Source: Deltaproteobacteria bacterium UBA2385 (GTDB lineage Bacteria > Myxococcota_A > UBA796 > UBA2385). Taken from it: a DNA stretch of 24,347 nt. Made by a program: the position numbers and the translations under genes. Where the stretch lies: the NCBI GenBank assembly GCA_002343455.1, contig DDSR01000387.1, positions 10,161 through 34,507 on the forward strand, given 5' to 3'. The number at the start of each line of letters is the position of its first letter. Position 1 is the first letter of the stretch. Shown here in pieces: positions 1 through 7,836 of this stretch. Under the pieces are notes generated by a model, which was not told where the DNA came from, made no database searches, and was given only the letters and a program-made list of their open reading frames with translations.

Positions 1-7
1 CGGCTGC

Positions 8-83
8 TGGTGGAGCCGGACGGAGTCGAACCGACGACCTCCTGCGTGCAAAGCAGGCGCTCTCCCAACTGAGCTACGCCCCC
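8..83 (-). tRNA. tRNA-Ala (anticodon TGC)
   Basis: A full 76-nt cloverleaf can be folded on the minus strand: acceptor arm, GCTC/GAGC D stem, CCTGC/GCAGG anticodon stem with loop TTTGCAC (anticodon TGC), TTCGACT T loop, and an encoded CCA tail. The G3-U70 wobble that identifies alanine tRNA is present. Two stem pairs are broken: G5-G68 in the acceptor (window positions 79 and 16) and T50-T64 in the T stem (34 and 20). It follows tRNA-Ile after 9 bases and is probably co-transcribed with it. The gene may be functional with relaxed stems, or decaying. Confidence 0.9.
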
Positions 84-92
84 GAGGAATGA

Positions 93-169
93 TGGTGGGC
101 CCGGGCCGACTTGAACGGCCGACCTCGCGCTTATCAGGCGCGCGCTCTAACCAGCTGAGCTACGGGCCC
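93..169 (-). tRNA. tRNA-Ile (anticodon GAT)
   Basis: A 77-nt cloverleaf on the minus strand has every stem fully paired: acceptor GGGCCCG/CGGGCCC, D stem GCTC/GAGC, anticodon stem CGCGC/GCGCG with loop CTGATAA (anticodon GAT), T stem GGCCG/CGGCC, discriminator A and encoded CCA. Ile(GAT)-Ala(TGC) in this order is the usual content of a 16S-23S rRNA spacer. Here, however, a protein gene ends only about 68 bases upstream instead of a 16S gene. Confidence 0.96.
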
Positions 170-196
170 AAGGGGGAACCGCCACGCGGCACCGGT

Positions 197-225
197 GCCT
201 TATTGGACCGGGAGCCGCTCGTCAA
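197..225 (-). promoter_or_regulatory. candidate promoter for the tRNA-Ile/tRNA-Ala unit
   Basis: On the minus strand, TTGACG (225-220, five of six matches to the sigma70 -35 consensus) is followed after 17 bases by the weak -10 candidate TAAGGC (202-197). The predicted start near 190 would give a leader of about 20 bases before tRNA-Ile. The -35 also lies in a small inverted repeat, CCGCT/AGCGG (215-219 and 225-229). A perfect 12-bp palindrome, GGCACCGGTGCC, occupies 188-199. The -10 match is poor, so this is tentative. Confidence 0.35.
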
Positions 226-236
226 GCGGAATGAGG

Positions 237-2681
237 CTACTCGGCGGCCTCGTCGTTCAGGAAGCCGAAGGGCACGCCGTCCAGCGCGCAGCCCGGGTCT
301 TCCGAGTCGACAAAGCCGTCGACGTCGTCATCGACGCCGTTGTAGCACTCGGTCGTCCAGCCCGACCAGCTCGCGCTGGCCGAGGAGTTGGTCTCGACGT
401 TGAAGGGCTGCACCTCGCAGTCCGGGTCGTTGGCGTCGATGTAGCCATCGCCGTCGTTGTCGACCTTGTCGATGCACTGGCCGCCGCGGGTGGGCGACTC
501 GGCGTCGTAGCTGGCGCCGCGGATGACGCAGGCCAGATCCTGGCCGTCAGTGAAGCCGTCGCCGTCGTTGTCGACGCCGTCGTTGCACTGGGTGCCCGAG
601 AAGCCGCTCTCGTCGTTGGAGCCGGTGGTGCAGTCGGGGTCATCGAAGTCGACCCAGCCGTCACCGTCGTTGTCGGCGCCGTCCTGGCACTGCCAGGTCG
701 GGTCGTCCTCGCCCAGCTCGAAGCCCGAGCCGTCGGGCCCGCACTCGCCGTCCAGACCATCGGTCAGGTCGTCGCCGTCGTTGTCGATGCCATCGCTGCA
801 GTTGGTCTCGCCGTCGAAACCATCCTCGCAGTCGCTGTCCTCGGCGTCGATGAAGCCGTCGCCGTCGTTGTCGATCCCGTCGTTGCAGGTCGTCAGGCCG
901 AAGGAGGCGCCGTCCTCGACCTTGCCAGCGGCGCAGTCGGGATCCTTGGCATCGGCCCAGCCGTCGCCGTCGTTGTCCTGGCAGTCCTCGCAGCCGCTGG
1001 TCGAGTCCAGGGGGTTGCTGTAGTCGAAGAAGCCGAAGTCACCCGTCGCGTAGGCCACCACCAGGTCGCCGGCGAGGTCGGGGGCGTCGATCCGGTACTC
1101 GGCCACCCGCTCGGCCGTCAGCAGGAAGTAGCCGTAGTTCCCGGTGAGCGGGTCTCCCCACATGAAGGTCGTCCCGCCCAGCGGGTTGCTTACCTCACCC
1201 AGCGCCGCGGAGAGGCTGGGGAACTGGAGGACGATCGAGCTCGGCACGTCGAGCACGCTGCGGCCGGTCTCGGGATCGACCTGGTAGGCGTCGGGAACCA
1301 CGATGGAGGCCTGCATGTTGAGGCCCTCACCGCCGTACCAGCCCAACGGGAAGGCCTGGATCCCCACCCGAACCTGGCTGCTGACGGCCTTGATCGAGCC
1401 GCCCACCTGGTCGGACAGGTCCACCGGCTCCCACTCGAAGCGGAAGGCGGCCTCGTCCAGGGTGCTGTCCCCATCGCCGTTGCCATCCGGGCAGGCGTTG
1501 AGGTCACCGATGGCCCAGTTGGCCCCGTTGCCGCTGAAGCCCGTGATGCCCGAGGTCTCCTCGAAGAAGGAGTAGGGGGGCAGCAGCAGCTCGACGCCGG
1601 AGACGCCAGCCTCGGGCACGTCGAGGGTCACGCGGACAGGGAGAGGCTCGCTGGCGTCGCCGCCGCTGCCCTCGCCGACGAAGAAGCTCTCGCCCACCGG
1701 CCAGTCGGCCTGGTAGATCCAGGTGCCCGCGCGCTGGTAGGCCTGCAGGTTCGCCTGGGTGTCGTCGTAGGTCTCGCAGAAGCGCAGCTCGCCGAGCTGG
1801 TACATGCGGTCGTCGGGGTTGGCGCAGCCGCCGTCGACCCGCTCGCCTTCCTGATCGAGCTGCAGGTCGGTGTATCCGAGCACCGCAGCCTGGTAGACCC
1901 CGGCGGTGGGGTCGCTGGGGTCGATCGCATCGCCGCCACCGTAGGTCCAGGTCGCCAGCGTCGAGATCGGGGCGCACCAGTCCTCGTTGCCCCACTCGGG
2001 GTTCCGCAGCGTGAACTCCGTGATCCGGCGATCCCGGAGGTTCTCCACGGCGCCCTCGATGTCGAGCGAGACGCTGTTGTACGGGGGGATGCCGACGTTC
2101 CACTCACCCATGGCGACCTGGGCGCCGCCCCAGTAGCCGACGAACTGGCCGTGCTGGCGCGGGAAGGCGTGCGACTCCAAGAACTCGCCGCGTCCCGTGA
2201 TGCCGGTGTAGCCATTCCAGGCGAAGGTCTCGCAGCCCGAGCCGAAGCCGATCCCGCCGTAGCAGGAGAACCAGTCGTTGTTGATCACGATGTAGGCGGT
2301 CTGGTCTTCGTAGATGTCGCCGATGTCGTAGGTGAACCCATCGCTGAGCACGCCCTGACCGCCGGCGGTGCCGACCCGCACGTCGACCGCGCCGCCCTCG
2401 ATCGGGCCCTGCGGGACCTGCACGGTGACGCTGCTGTCGCTGAGCTCGAGGATGGTCGCGTTCAGGTTGCCAAAGACGACGGTCAGCCCGCTGGCGTCGG
2501 TCCCGAAGCCGGATCCCTGGATGGTGACGGTCTGGCCGCCGACGTTGCCGGGGACCGTGGTGACGTCCAGGCTGTCCACCGACGGGGCCACCCCGTCGTA
2601 GTAGGGTTCCAGGCCGCTGCCGATCGTGCAACCGGTCAGGGTGAGGCCGAAGAGTACGGCCAGGAGGGGGCGGGGATGCAT
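237..2681 (-). CDS. TIG/IPT-domain lipoprotein with C-terminal DNDGDG repeats
   Basis: The 814-residue protein starts with a lipoprotein signal (lipobox LTGC, lipidated Cys18). The start at 2681 is set by a GGAGGA Shine-Dalgarno and by a TGATG overlap with the upstream gene; the frame stays open further upstream but only over that gene. Residues ~31-118 resemble an IPT/TIG immunoglobulin-like fold (VTIQGSGFG...VTVQVPQG). A long, unrecognised, Trp/Gly/Tyr-rich middle follows (~120-555). Residues ~560-805 hold seven Cys-rich repeats of the form C-x-DG-x-DNDGDG-x2-D-x3-DP-x-C, like calcium-binding thrombospondin-3-type loops. Cysteines at the repeat ends could form disulfides outside the cytoplasm. 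Expected to be an outer-membrane-anchored surface protein and the last gene of the four-gene envelope operon. Adhesion or substrate binding is possible; nothing in the sequence proves it. Confidence 0.9.
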   Translation of the reverse strand: MHPRPLLAVLFGLTLTGCTIGSGLEPYYDGVAPSVDSLDVTTVPGNVGGQTVTIQGSGFGTDASGLTVVFGNLNATILELSDSSVTVQVPQGPIEGGAVDVRVGTAGGQGVLSDGFTYDIGDIYEDQTAYIVINNDWFSCYGGIGFGSGCETFAWNGYTGITGRGEFLESHAFPRQHGQFVGYWGGAQVAMGEWNVGIPPYNSVSLDIEGAVENLRDRRITEFTLRNPEWGNEDWCAPISTLATWTYGGGDAIDPSDPTAGVYQAAVLGYTDLQLDQEGERVDGGCANPDDRMYQLGELRFCETYDDTQANLQAYQRAGTWIYQADWPVGESFFVGEGSGGDASEPLPVRVTLDVPEAGVSGVELLLPPYSFFEETSGITGFSGNGANWAIGDLNACPDGNGDGDSTLDEAAFRFEWEPVDLSDQVGGSIKAVSSQVRVGIQAFPLGWYGGEGLNMQASIVVPDAYQVDPETGRSVLDVPSSIVLQFPSLSAALGEVSNPLGGTTFMWGDPLTGNYGYFLLTAERVAEYRIDAPDLAGDLVVAYATGDFGFFDYSNPLDSTSGCEDCQDNDGDGWADAKDPDCAAGKVEDGASFGLTTCNDGIDNDGDGFIDAEDSDCEDGFDGETNCSDGIDNDGDDLTDGLDGECGPDGSGFELGEDDPTWQCQDGADNDGDGWVDFDDPDCTTGSNDESGFSGTQCNDGVDNDGDGFTDGQDLACVIRGASYDAESPTRGGQCIDKVDNDGDGYIDANDPDCEVQPFNVETNSSASASWSGWTTECYNGVDDDVDGFVDSEDPGCALDGVPFGFLNDEAAE
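310..1000 (-). repeat. seven imperfect coding repeats (DNDGDG motif)
   Basis: The plus strand carries a recurring core close to CCGTCGCCGTCGTTGTCG near positions 317, 444, 555, 657, 768, 855 and 960. Spacing is 87-127 bases, always a multiple of three. It encodes NDGDG-type acidic loops in the TIG lipoprotein. The copy at ~317 is the most diverged (VDDDVDG), which fits an older terminal unit. Near-identical DNA cores with variable linkers suggest expansion by duplication and conservation of the loop. Confidence 0.88.
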
Positions 2682-4237
2682 CACATTCCTCCGAGGTCGT
2701 ACCAGAAGCGACCGACCTGGACTGCCTTGCTGACGACGGTCACCGGGGCGATGTCCCGGCGGTTCCCGACATGATCGCGGACTGGCGGCACCTCGACCAA
2801 GGTGGTCTGGGTGCGCGCGACATAGAACACGGCGCCAGCGGCTTCGTATTGGTCGGCGAAGGCGAGCGCATCGTCGAGCATCTCGCTCGTGATCACGAAC
2901 TCCCCGGCGGCGGGATCCACCGTGCAGGTGACCTCGACCGTGGTGTGCAGGGGGTCGCCCTGCAGCGTGGGGACATACTCGCCCGAGCCTTCCGAGCCCC
3001 GACGCAGGGCCGGCTGGAACTGCCAGCTCACGTCGTCTTCGTCGTCGCAGGCGAGAGAGTCGCGCAATCCCTGCGGGAAGGAGGCCGAGTCGGGGATCTC
3101 CCCGTCCGAGACCAGCTCGTTCCAGTCTCCCTCGACATCGGAGAGGGGGGCGACCTCGACGTAGTCGTCCACGAAGTAGGACTCCGTCTCGTCGATCTTG
3201 CCCAGGATCCGGATGGTCAGGCTGATCGTGTCGGTGGTGTCGGCGTCCGGCTCCCACTTGAGCGTGAGGCCGTCCTCGGTCTTCCAGGGCGGCGTGTAGA
3301 TCTGACCGAGCAGGTTCCCATCCGTGGGCGCCTCGGGCAGCGTCAGGCAGTCCGCCGGGGAGGCCGGCATCTCGGTGCCCTGGGCAAACCGCAGGCAGGC
3401 CCGCTGCTCGGTCCCGTCCTCAACCCAGGCCTGGGTGGCCGGATCAAGGCGAGGCCCGGTCCACTCGAACATGAAGCCCATGGGCTGCTCGGGGAGCTGG
3501 ACCGTGCGGTCTGCCCCCGCCGCGGCCAGCGGCACGGGGATGCTGTTGTAGGTCGCCTCCAGCGGCGGCAGGCCGCCGGGGAAGTCCATCATCACGGTCT
3601 GGCCGAAGGGGAAGTTCGGCCGGGCCAGCACCGACTCGGTCATGTCGGTGAGCTGGACGCCGTCGCCGCTGGGGACGCGGTGGGTCCAGGCATTCGCCCG
3701 CCAGGACCCCAGCTCGCTGTAGTAGGGGAAGACGTCCTGGATGACCGGGGGCATCACGAAGGGGCGACGGTTGATGGTGAAGCCGGCGCTGCCGTCCTCG
3801 GTCAACAGGGAGATCGCGTTGCCCAGGTCGGCGACGTTGCTGAGGTAGGCCTGGGGCTCGTAGACGGTCTCGCAGCTGCCGATCACCGTCGGCGGCCGGG
3901 CGAACGAGCCGAAGAGCGCATCGGGATTGCCGAGGTCGTCGTCGAAGACGAAGCCGGTCCCGTTGACCACCGCGTAGGGGGGCTTGAAGCCGACCGACTG
4001 GGGCCCGGCCTCGTCAAAGGAGAGCAGGCCGAGCGCCGCCAGGGAGAGCTGCCCACCGGCGAACTCCACCCAGGTGTACTCGACGAGGCCGCCGCTGGGG
4101 TTCGGGGTAGCCCCGATCTCGTCGGGGTTGAGGCCCACGCCCGCGAACTTCACGTTCGACTCGGTGGTCGGGAGGCCACAGCCAGCGAGCAGGAGGCTCG
4201 TGGCGAACAGGATGCGCGAGGTCGTCATCGTGGTCAT
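2681..4237 (-). CDS. lipoprotein of unknown function
   Basis: The 518-residue protein has a short lipoprotein signal ending LLLAGC (Cys20), so it should be tethered to a membrane. I recognise no domain in the rest. It is acidic, beta-strand-like and has few cysteines, including CLRFAQG and a SLACDDEDD segment. Two starts are possible. ATG 4237 lies only 2 bases after GGAG; ATG 4228 lies 11 bases after it and would shorten the protein by three residues. The gene begins 5 bases after the peptidase/barrel gene and its TGA overlaps the TIG lipoprotein ATG by one base (TGATG). It is therefore locked into the envelope operon and probably works with its neighbours at the cell surface. Confidence 0.88.
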   Translation of the reverse strand: MTTMTTSRILFATSLLLAGCGLPTTESNVKFAGVGLNPDEIGATPNPSGGLVEYTWVEFAGGQLSLAALGLLSFDEAGPQSVGFKPPYAVVNGTGFVFDDDLGNPDALFGSFARPPTVIGSCETVYEPQAYLSNVADLGNAISLLTEDGSAGFTINRRPFVMPPVIQDVFPYYSELGSWRANAWTHRVPSGDGVQLTDMTESVLARPNFPFGQTVMMDFPGGLPPLEATYNSIPVPLAAAGADRTVQLPEQPMGFMFEWTGPRLDPATQAWVEDGTEQRACLRFAQGTEMPASPADCLTLPEAPTDGNLLGQIYTPPWKTEDGLTLKWEPDADTTDTISLTIRILGKIDETESYFVDDYVEVAPLSDVEGDWNELVSDGEIPDSASFPQGLRDSLACDDEDDVSWQFQPALRRGSEGSGEYVPTLQGDPLHTTVEVTCTVDPAAGEFVITSEMLDDALAFADQYEAAGAVFYVARTQTTLVEVPPVRDHVGNRRDIAPVTVVSKAVQVGRFWYDLGGM

Positions 4238-4242
4238 GGCTC

Positions 4243-7200
4243 CTACCAGCCGGTTCCGAGGCCGATGTAGACCCGCAACCCGGGCTCCTCGGTCTCGTTG
4301 GAGAGTTCGTCGCCGAAGGCGCTATCGCTGGTGTCGTAGATGTCGTCGCCGTTCACGTCACCATAGCCGCGGACTTCGTTGAAGCCGTAGGCAAAGCGCA
4401 GAAAGCTGTTCCAGGCCATGCCGTGGAACATGGTCGCGTTCAAGCGGAACTCGGCCATGGCGTCGTAGAGCAGGTAGTTCCCGTTCTTGTGCGCTTCGTC
4501 GATGAAGGGGATCTCGCGCTTGATGTCGCCGGAGTCGTAGGCGACCCGCTCGCCGTAGCGGTTGCGGTAGAAGAGGCTGGGATCCTCGGGAGGAGCGAAG
4601 GACCAGAGGTTGCCCGCCGTGGCGCCGAACTGGGCGTAGAGCCCATGGAAGAAGAGCGGACCCACCTGCTTGCGGTGCCAGTCGTGCACGGGGAAGCGAT
4701 AGGCCAGGTTGAGGATGGCCATCGTCTCGCCGGAGAGCGAGAAGGGCGGGAAGCCGGCGAAGAGGGTGTTCGGCCGCAAGGTGCCGTAGCCCCAGAAGAA
4801 GGGGTGCTGGCCACCGGCGCGGAACTCGTTGTTGGCGTCGACGTTGCGGTCGATGAAGCCGAAGCGGGTGTCGAGCTGGACGACATGGCCCTTGTCGCGC
4901 GCCTTCTTCAGCAAGCCGGAGCCCAGCGAGGGGATGCGCATGAACTCGACGTACCGCAGCTCGGCCTCGTTGTACTGGTATTTGTCCAGCAGCTCACCGT
5001 CGTCCACCGCCACGCCCGCGTAGGGCTTGTAGACGATGTCGGTCCAGTTGTGCGTGAGGTTGAGCTCGACGTTGCGGCCGCGGGTCAGGTTGGCCGGAGT
5101 GGCTCCGCCCGCGTTGCTGAAGTTCACCGTCAAGCCAGCGGCCAGGCTCTGCGAGTAGGTCTGGAAGCCGGTGTCGTCGGTGCCCTTGAAGCCGAACTGC
5201 CGACCCTGCGCGAACAGCGTCGTGTCCAGGGCGTAGCTCCAGGGGTACTGGATCGCCAGGCCGAGGATGTCCACGGACTGGTGTCGCCGGACCTCCCAGA
5301 CGGTCTGGTCCGTCGTGGTGTCGGGATCGTCGTCATCGTCGAGCAGGAAGCCCGAGTTGTACTTGGTCTCGAGGTGGTAGCCGGTGAGGAAGAAGTTCGG
5401 GTACCACTTCTGGAAGTAGTACTGACCCATGAAGAGCGTGTCTTCACCCAGGCTGGGGTACAGGAAGACGCCGTGGTTCTCGACGTAGTCCTGGATCATG
5501 AACTGGAATCCAGCGGACAGGCCCCAGTTGGTCTTGCTGTCGTTGTCCAGGCGCACCAAGGGCACCAGGTAGGGAGCCATCAGGCTCTTCCACCAGCGGT
5601 ACTTGTGCGTGCTGGCTTCGAAGTAGGACAGGTCTTCCTGGGTGCCGAGAGCCCGCTCCACCATCGCGGGCTCGGGATCCGCCTGGAAGTGGTGCTCTGC
5701 CGGACGGTTGTAGAAGCTGTGCTTGGGGACGCCGTAGGTCTTCCACCCGAAGGAGGTGTAGCCGTTGTAGACCAGGTTGCCCTGGGGCGTGATCTGCGGG
5801 CTCATCGCGCCGTTGATCACGTTGGTGAGCTGGCGGAAGTCCCCCTGGGCCGGATCGACGCTGTAGATGTTCCAGACGCCGTCGATGTCGGCCGAGAAGT
5901 AGATCCGACCATCGTCGGACCAGTGCGGATCGGCCTCTTCCCACGAGTCCCACATCAGGGGCTTCATCTCGCCCGACTCCACATCCACGATGTAGAGGTT
6001 CTGCTGGAACTGGCGGAACATGGCGACGACGAGCTGCTTGCCGTCCGGCGACCAGTCGATGCCCTGCAGCCAGGTGCCGTCCTTCCACTCGGTCAGCAGC
6101 CGCTTGTTGTTGCCGTCCAGGTCGATCAGCGCGAGGTTGTGGGTCCCGTCGGCGTACTCGATGAAGGCGACCCGGTTCCCGTCCGGGCTCACCGCGGGGT
6201 TGCTGCCGCGCTGCGTGTTGGGGATCGGGGTGACCGCCTCCCGGTACGCCTTGGCGCCCTTCAGCCCCTTGCGCTCCCGGGTCTTCACGGTCCGGTTGCC
6301 GATCTTCTTGTCCTTGAGCAGGGCGTCCAGGTCAGCCACGTAGAGCTGATCCCAGTCGTAGCCATCCAGCTCTCCGTGGATCCCGGTGACCGCCGAGAAG
6401 GCGCGCCGGTAGCTGTCTTCCGAGGCCGTGATGACCAGCTTGTCCTGGCCCGGCACGAAGTCGAAGCCGTGCTCGAAGCTGGCCGGCAGGGCCACCGAGA
6501 GGAGGCCGGCCTGCTCGAGCTTCTCGCCGTCGGAGGCGGGGACTCCGGTGAGCTGGGGGAACATCTCCTCGTCCGCGCGGGTGACCGAGACCGCGCCCGC
6601 GGCGAGGCTCGCCCAGTACTTGCCGTCGGGGCTCACCCGGGGCTCCCAGCTCCAGGTGCCGGTCCGCTCGCGGCGGATCTCGCGGTTGAGCTTGGCCCGC
6701 TCGCGGCCCTTGCCCTTGCCCTCGTCGTTGGCCTGGGTCAGCCACTTGTCGCGCGACTCCGCGTCGGTGACCTCCCAGTCCAGGCCCTTGAAGCCGGCGA
6801 TCTCACGCCCCTCGACCAGGCCTCGCGCGCGGATCTCGTCGGCCTGGCGGGTGTAGCGCTCGGTGACGTAGGCCACCCAGTCGTTGTAGAGCGTCTCGGC
6901 GTCCACACCGAGCACGTCTTCGATCACGGTCTCCCACTGCAGGCGCCAGCCCTTGCCCGACTCCAGGGCGAAGCGGGCGTAGGTCTCGTCTCCAAACCGC
7001 TGACGCAGGTAGAGGCCGAAGTTGTAGCCCTGCTGGTAGTAGCGCTCGTGGTCGTTCCAGCGGCCGGGGCCGCGCTTGCCGTCGCGGGTGTGCCACTCGT
7101 CGTAGCTCAGCAGCCGGTCGTCCAGCACCGTGGTGCGGATGTTCATGTCCCGGCTGGCCGTCCACCAGTTCCAGCCCGCGTTGTCCGACCAGTACTCGGC

Positions 7201-7836
7201 GCCACCCTCGGTCCAGAAGACGCTGTCGTTGTCGCCGATGAAGACCTCGACGCCGGTGTCGATGTCCTTGATGCCATCCTGGTACAGCGTGCCGACGCTG
7301 ACCCCCAGGAAGGCCTCGGAGAAGGGGCTGTTGGCCTTGAGCGAGACGACGTGGGCGAACTCGTGCACCATGACGTCGCTGAACCACTCCATCCGGCCGC
7401 GACCGCGGGCGAAGGTCTTGCCCGGGTTGGCGGAGATCTCGATCCAGTCGAAGTTGGGGACCGTGAAGCCCTCCAGACCATCGGGCTGGTCGAGCAGGAC
7501 GATGTGGATCTGCTCCTTGAGGAAGTAGTTGAACTCCTCGCACATCGGCGCCCACATGTCTTCCGACACCTTGGCGATCTTCCGGGCCGACCACTCACCC
7601 GACAGGTAGTGGTCGTTGCCGTCCTCGGCCGAGCGACGCGACACCGGGTAGTGCACCACGAAGTGTTCGGTCTCGATCGACTTCCACTTGAGGTCCGGGT
7701 AGTTGTAGGTCTGCGCGAACTTCGCCTCGGCCGTTTGATCGGCGGCGACCATGACCAGGGCGGCGAGCCCGAGTCGCAGGGCAGGGCGCAGCAAGGAGGA
7801 GCAGAAGAGGGGGCGCATCGTCACCAACCTGTCCAT
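4243..7836 (-). CDS. Peptidase_MA-like zinc peptidase / WD40-TolB propeller / outer-membrane barrel fusion
   Basis: This ~1197-residue protein has a signal peptide ending AEA before KFAQ (about residue 38). Residues ~50-250 look like a gluzincin peptidase of the Peptidase_MA type: HEFAH (His158, Glu159, His162) followed by W-TEGGAEY (Glu210/Glu214, third zinc ligand). Residues ~395-700 carry TolB/WD40-like propeller blades (repeated SPDGK/SPDGN and IDLDG-type strands). From ~760 to the end, alternating aromatic strands resemble a D15/surface-antigen outer-membrane barrel. The ATG at 7836 overlaps the upstream TAA (TAATG); an alternative ATG at 7818 would also keep the signal peptide. Predicted to be exported and embedded in the outer membrane. 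The propeller may present substrate to the peptidase. Substrate is unknown. Confidence 0.9.
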   Translation of the reverse strand: MDRLVTMRPLFCSSLLRPALRLGLAALVMVAADQTAEAKFAQTYNYPDLKWKSIETEHFVVHYPVSRRSAEDGNDHYLSGEWSARKIAKVSEDMWAPMCEEFNYFLKEQIHIVLLDQPDGLEGFTVPNFDWIEISANPGKTFARGRGRMEWFSDVMVHEFAHVVSLKANSPFSEAFLGVSVGTLYQDGIKDIDTGVEVFIGDNDSVFWTEGGAEYWSDNAGWNWWTASRDMNIRTTVLDDRLLSYDEWHTRDGKRGPGRWNDHERYYQQGYNFGLYLRQRFGDETYARFALESGKGWRLQWETVIEDVLGVDAETLYNDWVAYVTERYTRQADEIRARGLVEGREIAGFKGLDWEVTDAESRDKWLTQANDEGKGKGRERAKLNREIRRERTGTWSWEPRVSPDGKYWASLAAGAVSVTRADEEMFPQLTGVPASDGEKLEQAGLLSVALPASFEHGFDFVPGQDKLVITASEDSYRRAFSAVTGIHGELDGYDWDQLYVADLDALLKDKKIGNRTVKTRERKGLKGAKAYREAVTPIPNTQRGSNPAVSPDGNRVAFIEYADGTHNLALIDLDGNNKRLLTEWKDGTWLQGIDWSPDGKQLVVAMFRQFQQNLYIVDVESGEMKPLMWDSWEEADPHWSDDGRIYFSADIDGVWNIYSVDPAQGDFRQLTNVINGAMSPQITPQGNLVYNGYTSFGWKTYGVPKHSFYNRPAEHHFQADPEPAMVERALGTQEDLSYFEASTHKYRWWKSLMAPYLVPLVRLDNDSKTNWGLSAGFQFMIQDYVENHGVFLYPSLGEDTLFMGQYYFQKWYPNFFLTGYHLETKYNSGFLLDDDDDPDTTTDQTVWEVRRHQSVDILGLAIQYPWSYALDTTLFAQGRQFGFKGTDDTGFQTYSQSLAAGLTVNFSNAGGATPANLTRGRNVELNLTHNWTDIVYKPYAGVAVDDGELLDKYQYNEAELRYVEFMRIPSLGSGLLKKARDKGHVVQLDTRFGFIDRNVDANNEFRAGGQHPFFWGYGTLRPNTLFAGFPPFSLSGETMAILNLAYRFPVHDWHRKQVGPLFFHGLYAQFGATAGNLWSFAPPEDPSLFYRNRYGERVAYDSGDIKREIPFIDEAHKNGNYLLYDAMAEFRLNATMFHGMAWNSFLRFAYGFNEVRGYGDVNGDDIYDTSDSAFGDELSNETEEPGLRVYIGLGTGW

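Noticed and set aside
89..403. Small plus-strand open frame starting across tRNA-Ile
   Set aside because: It reads through a tRNA gene and the antisense of the lipoprotein end, is Arg/Ser-rich and has no homology I recognise.
310..1000. Regularly spaced repeats that could suggest a CRISPR array
   Set aside because: Spacing varies in multiples of three, cores code for acidic loops, and spacers are homologous rather than unrelated.
195..2774. Long plus-strand open frame of 859 codons opposite the TIG lipoprotein gene
   Set aside because: It is a shadow: Val/Asp/Ala-rich runs mirror the DNDGDG repeats, there is no domain, and the opposite strand has lipobox, start site and operon context.
2682..3257. 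N-terminal extension of the TIG lipoprotein frame
   Set aside because: It overlaps the upstream lipoprotein gene, is Arg/His-rich, and places the signal peptide internally; the GGAGGA-ATG at 2681 is the proper start.
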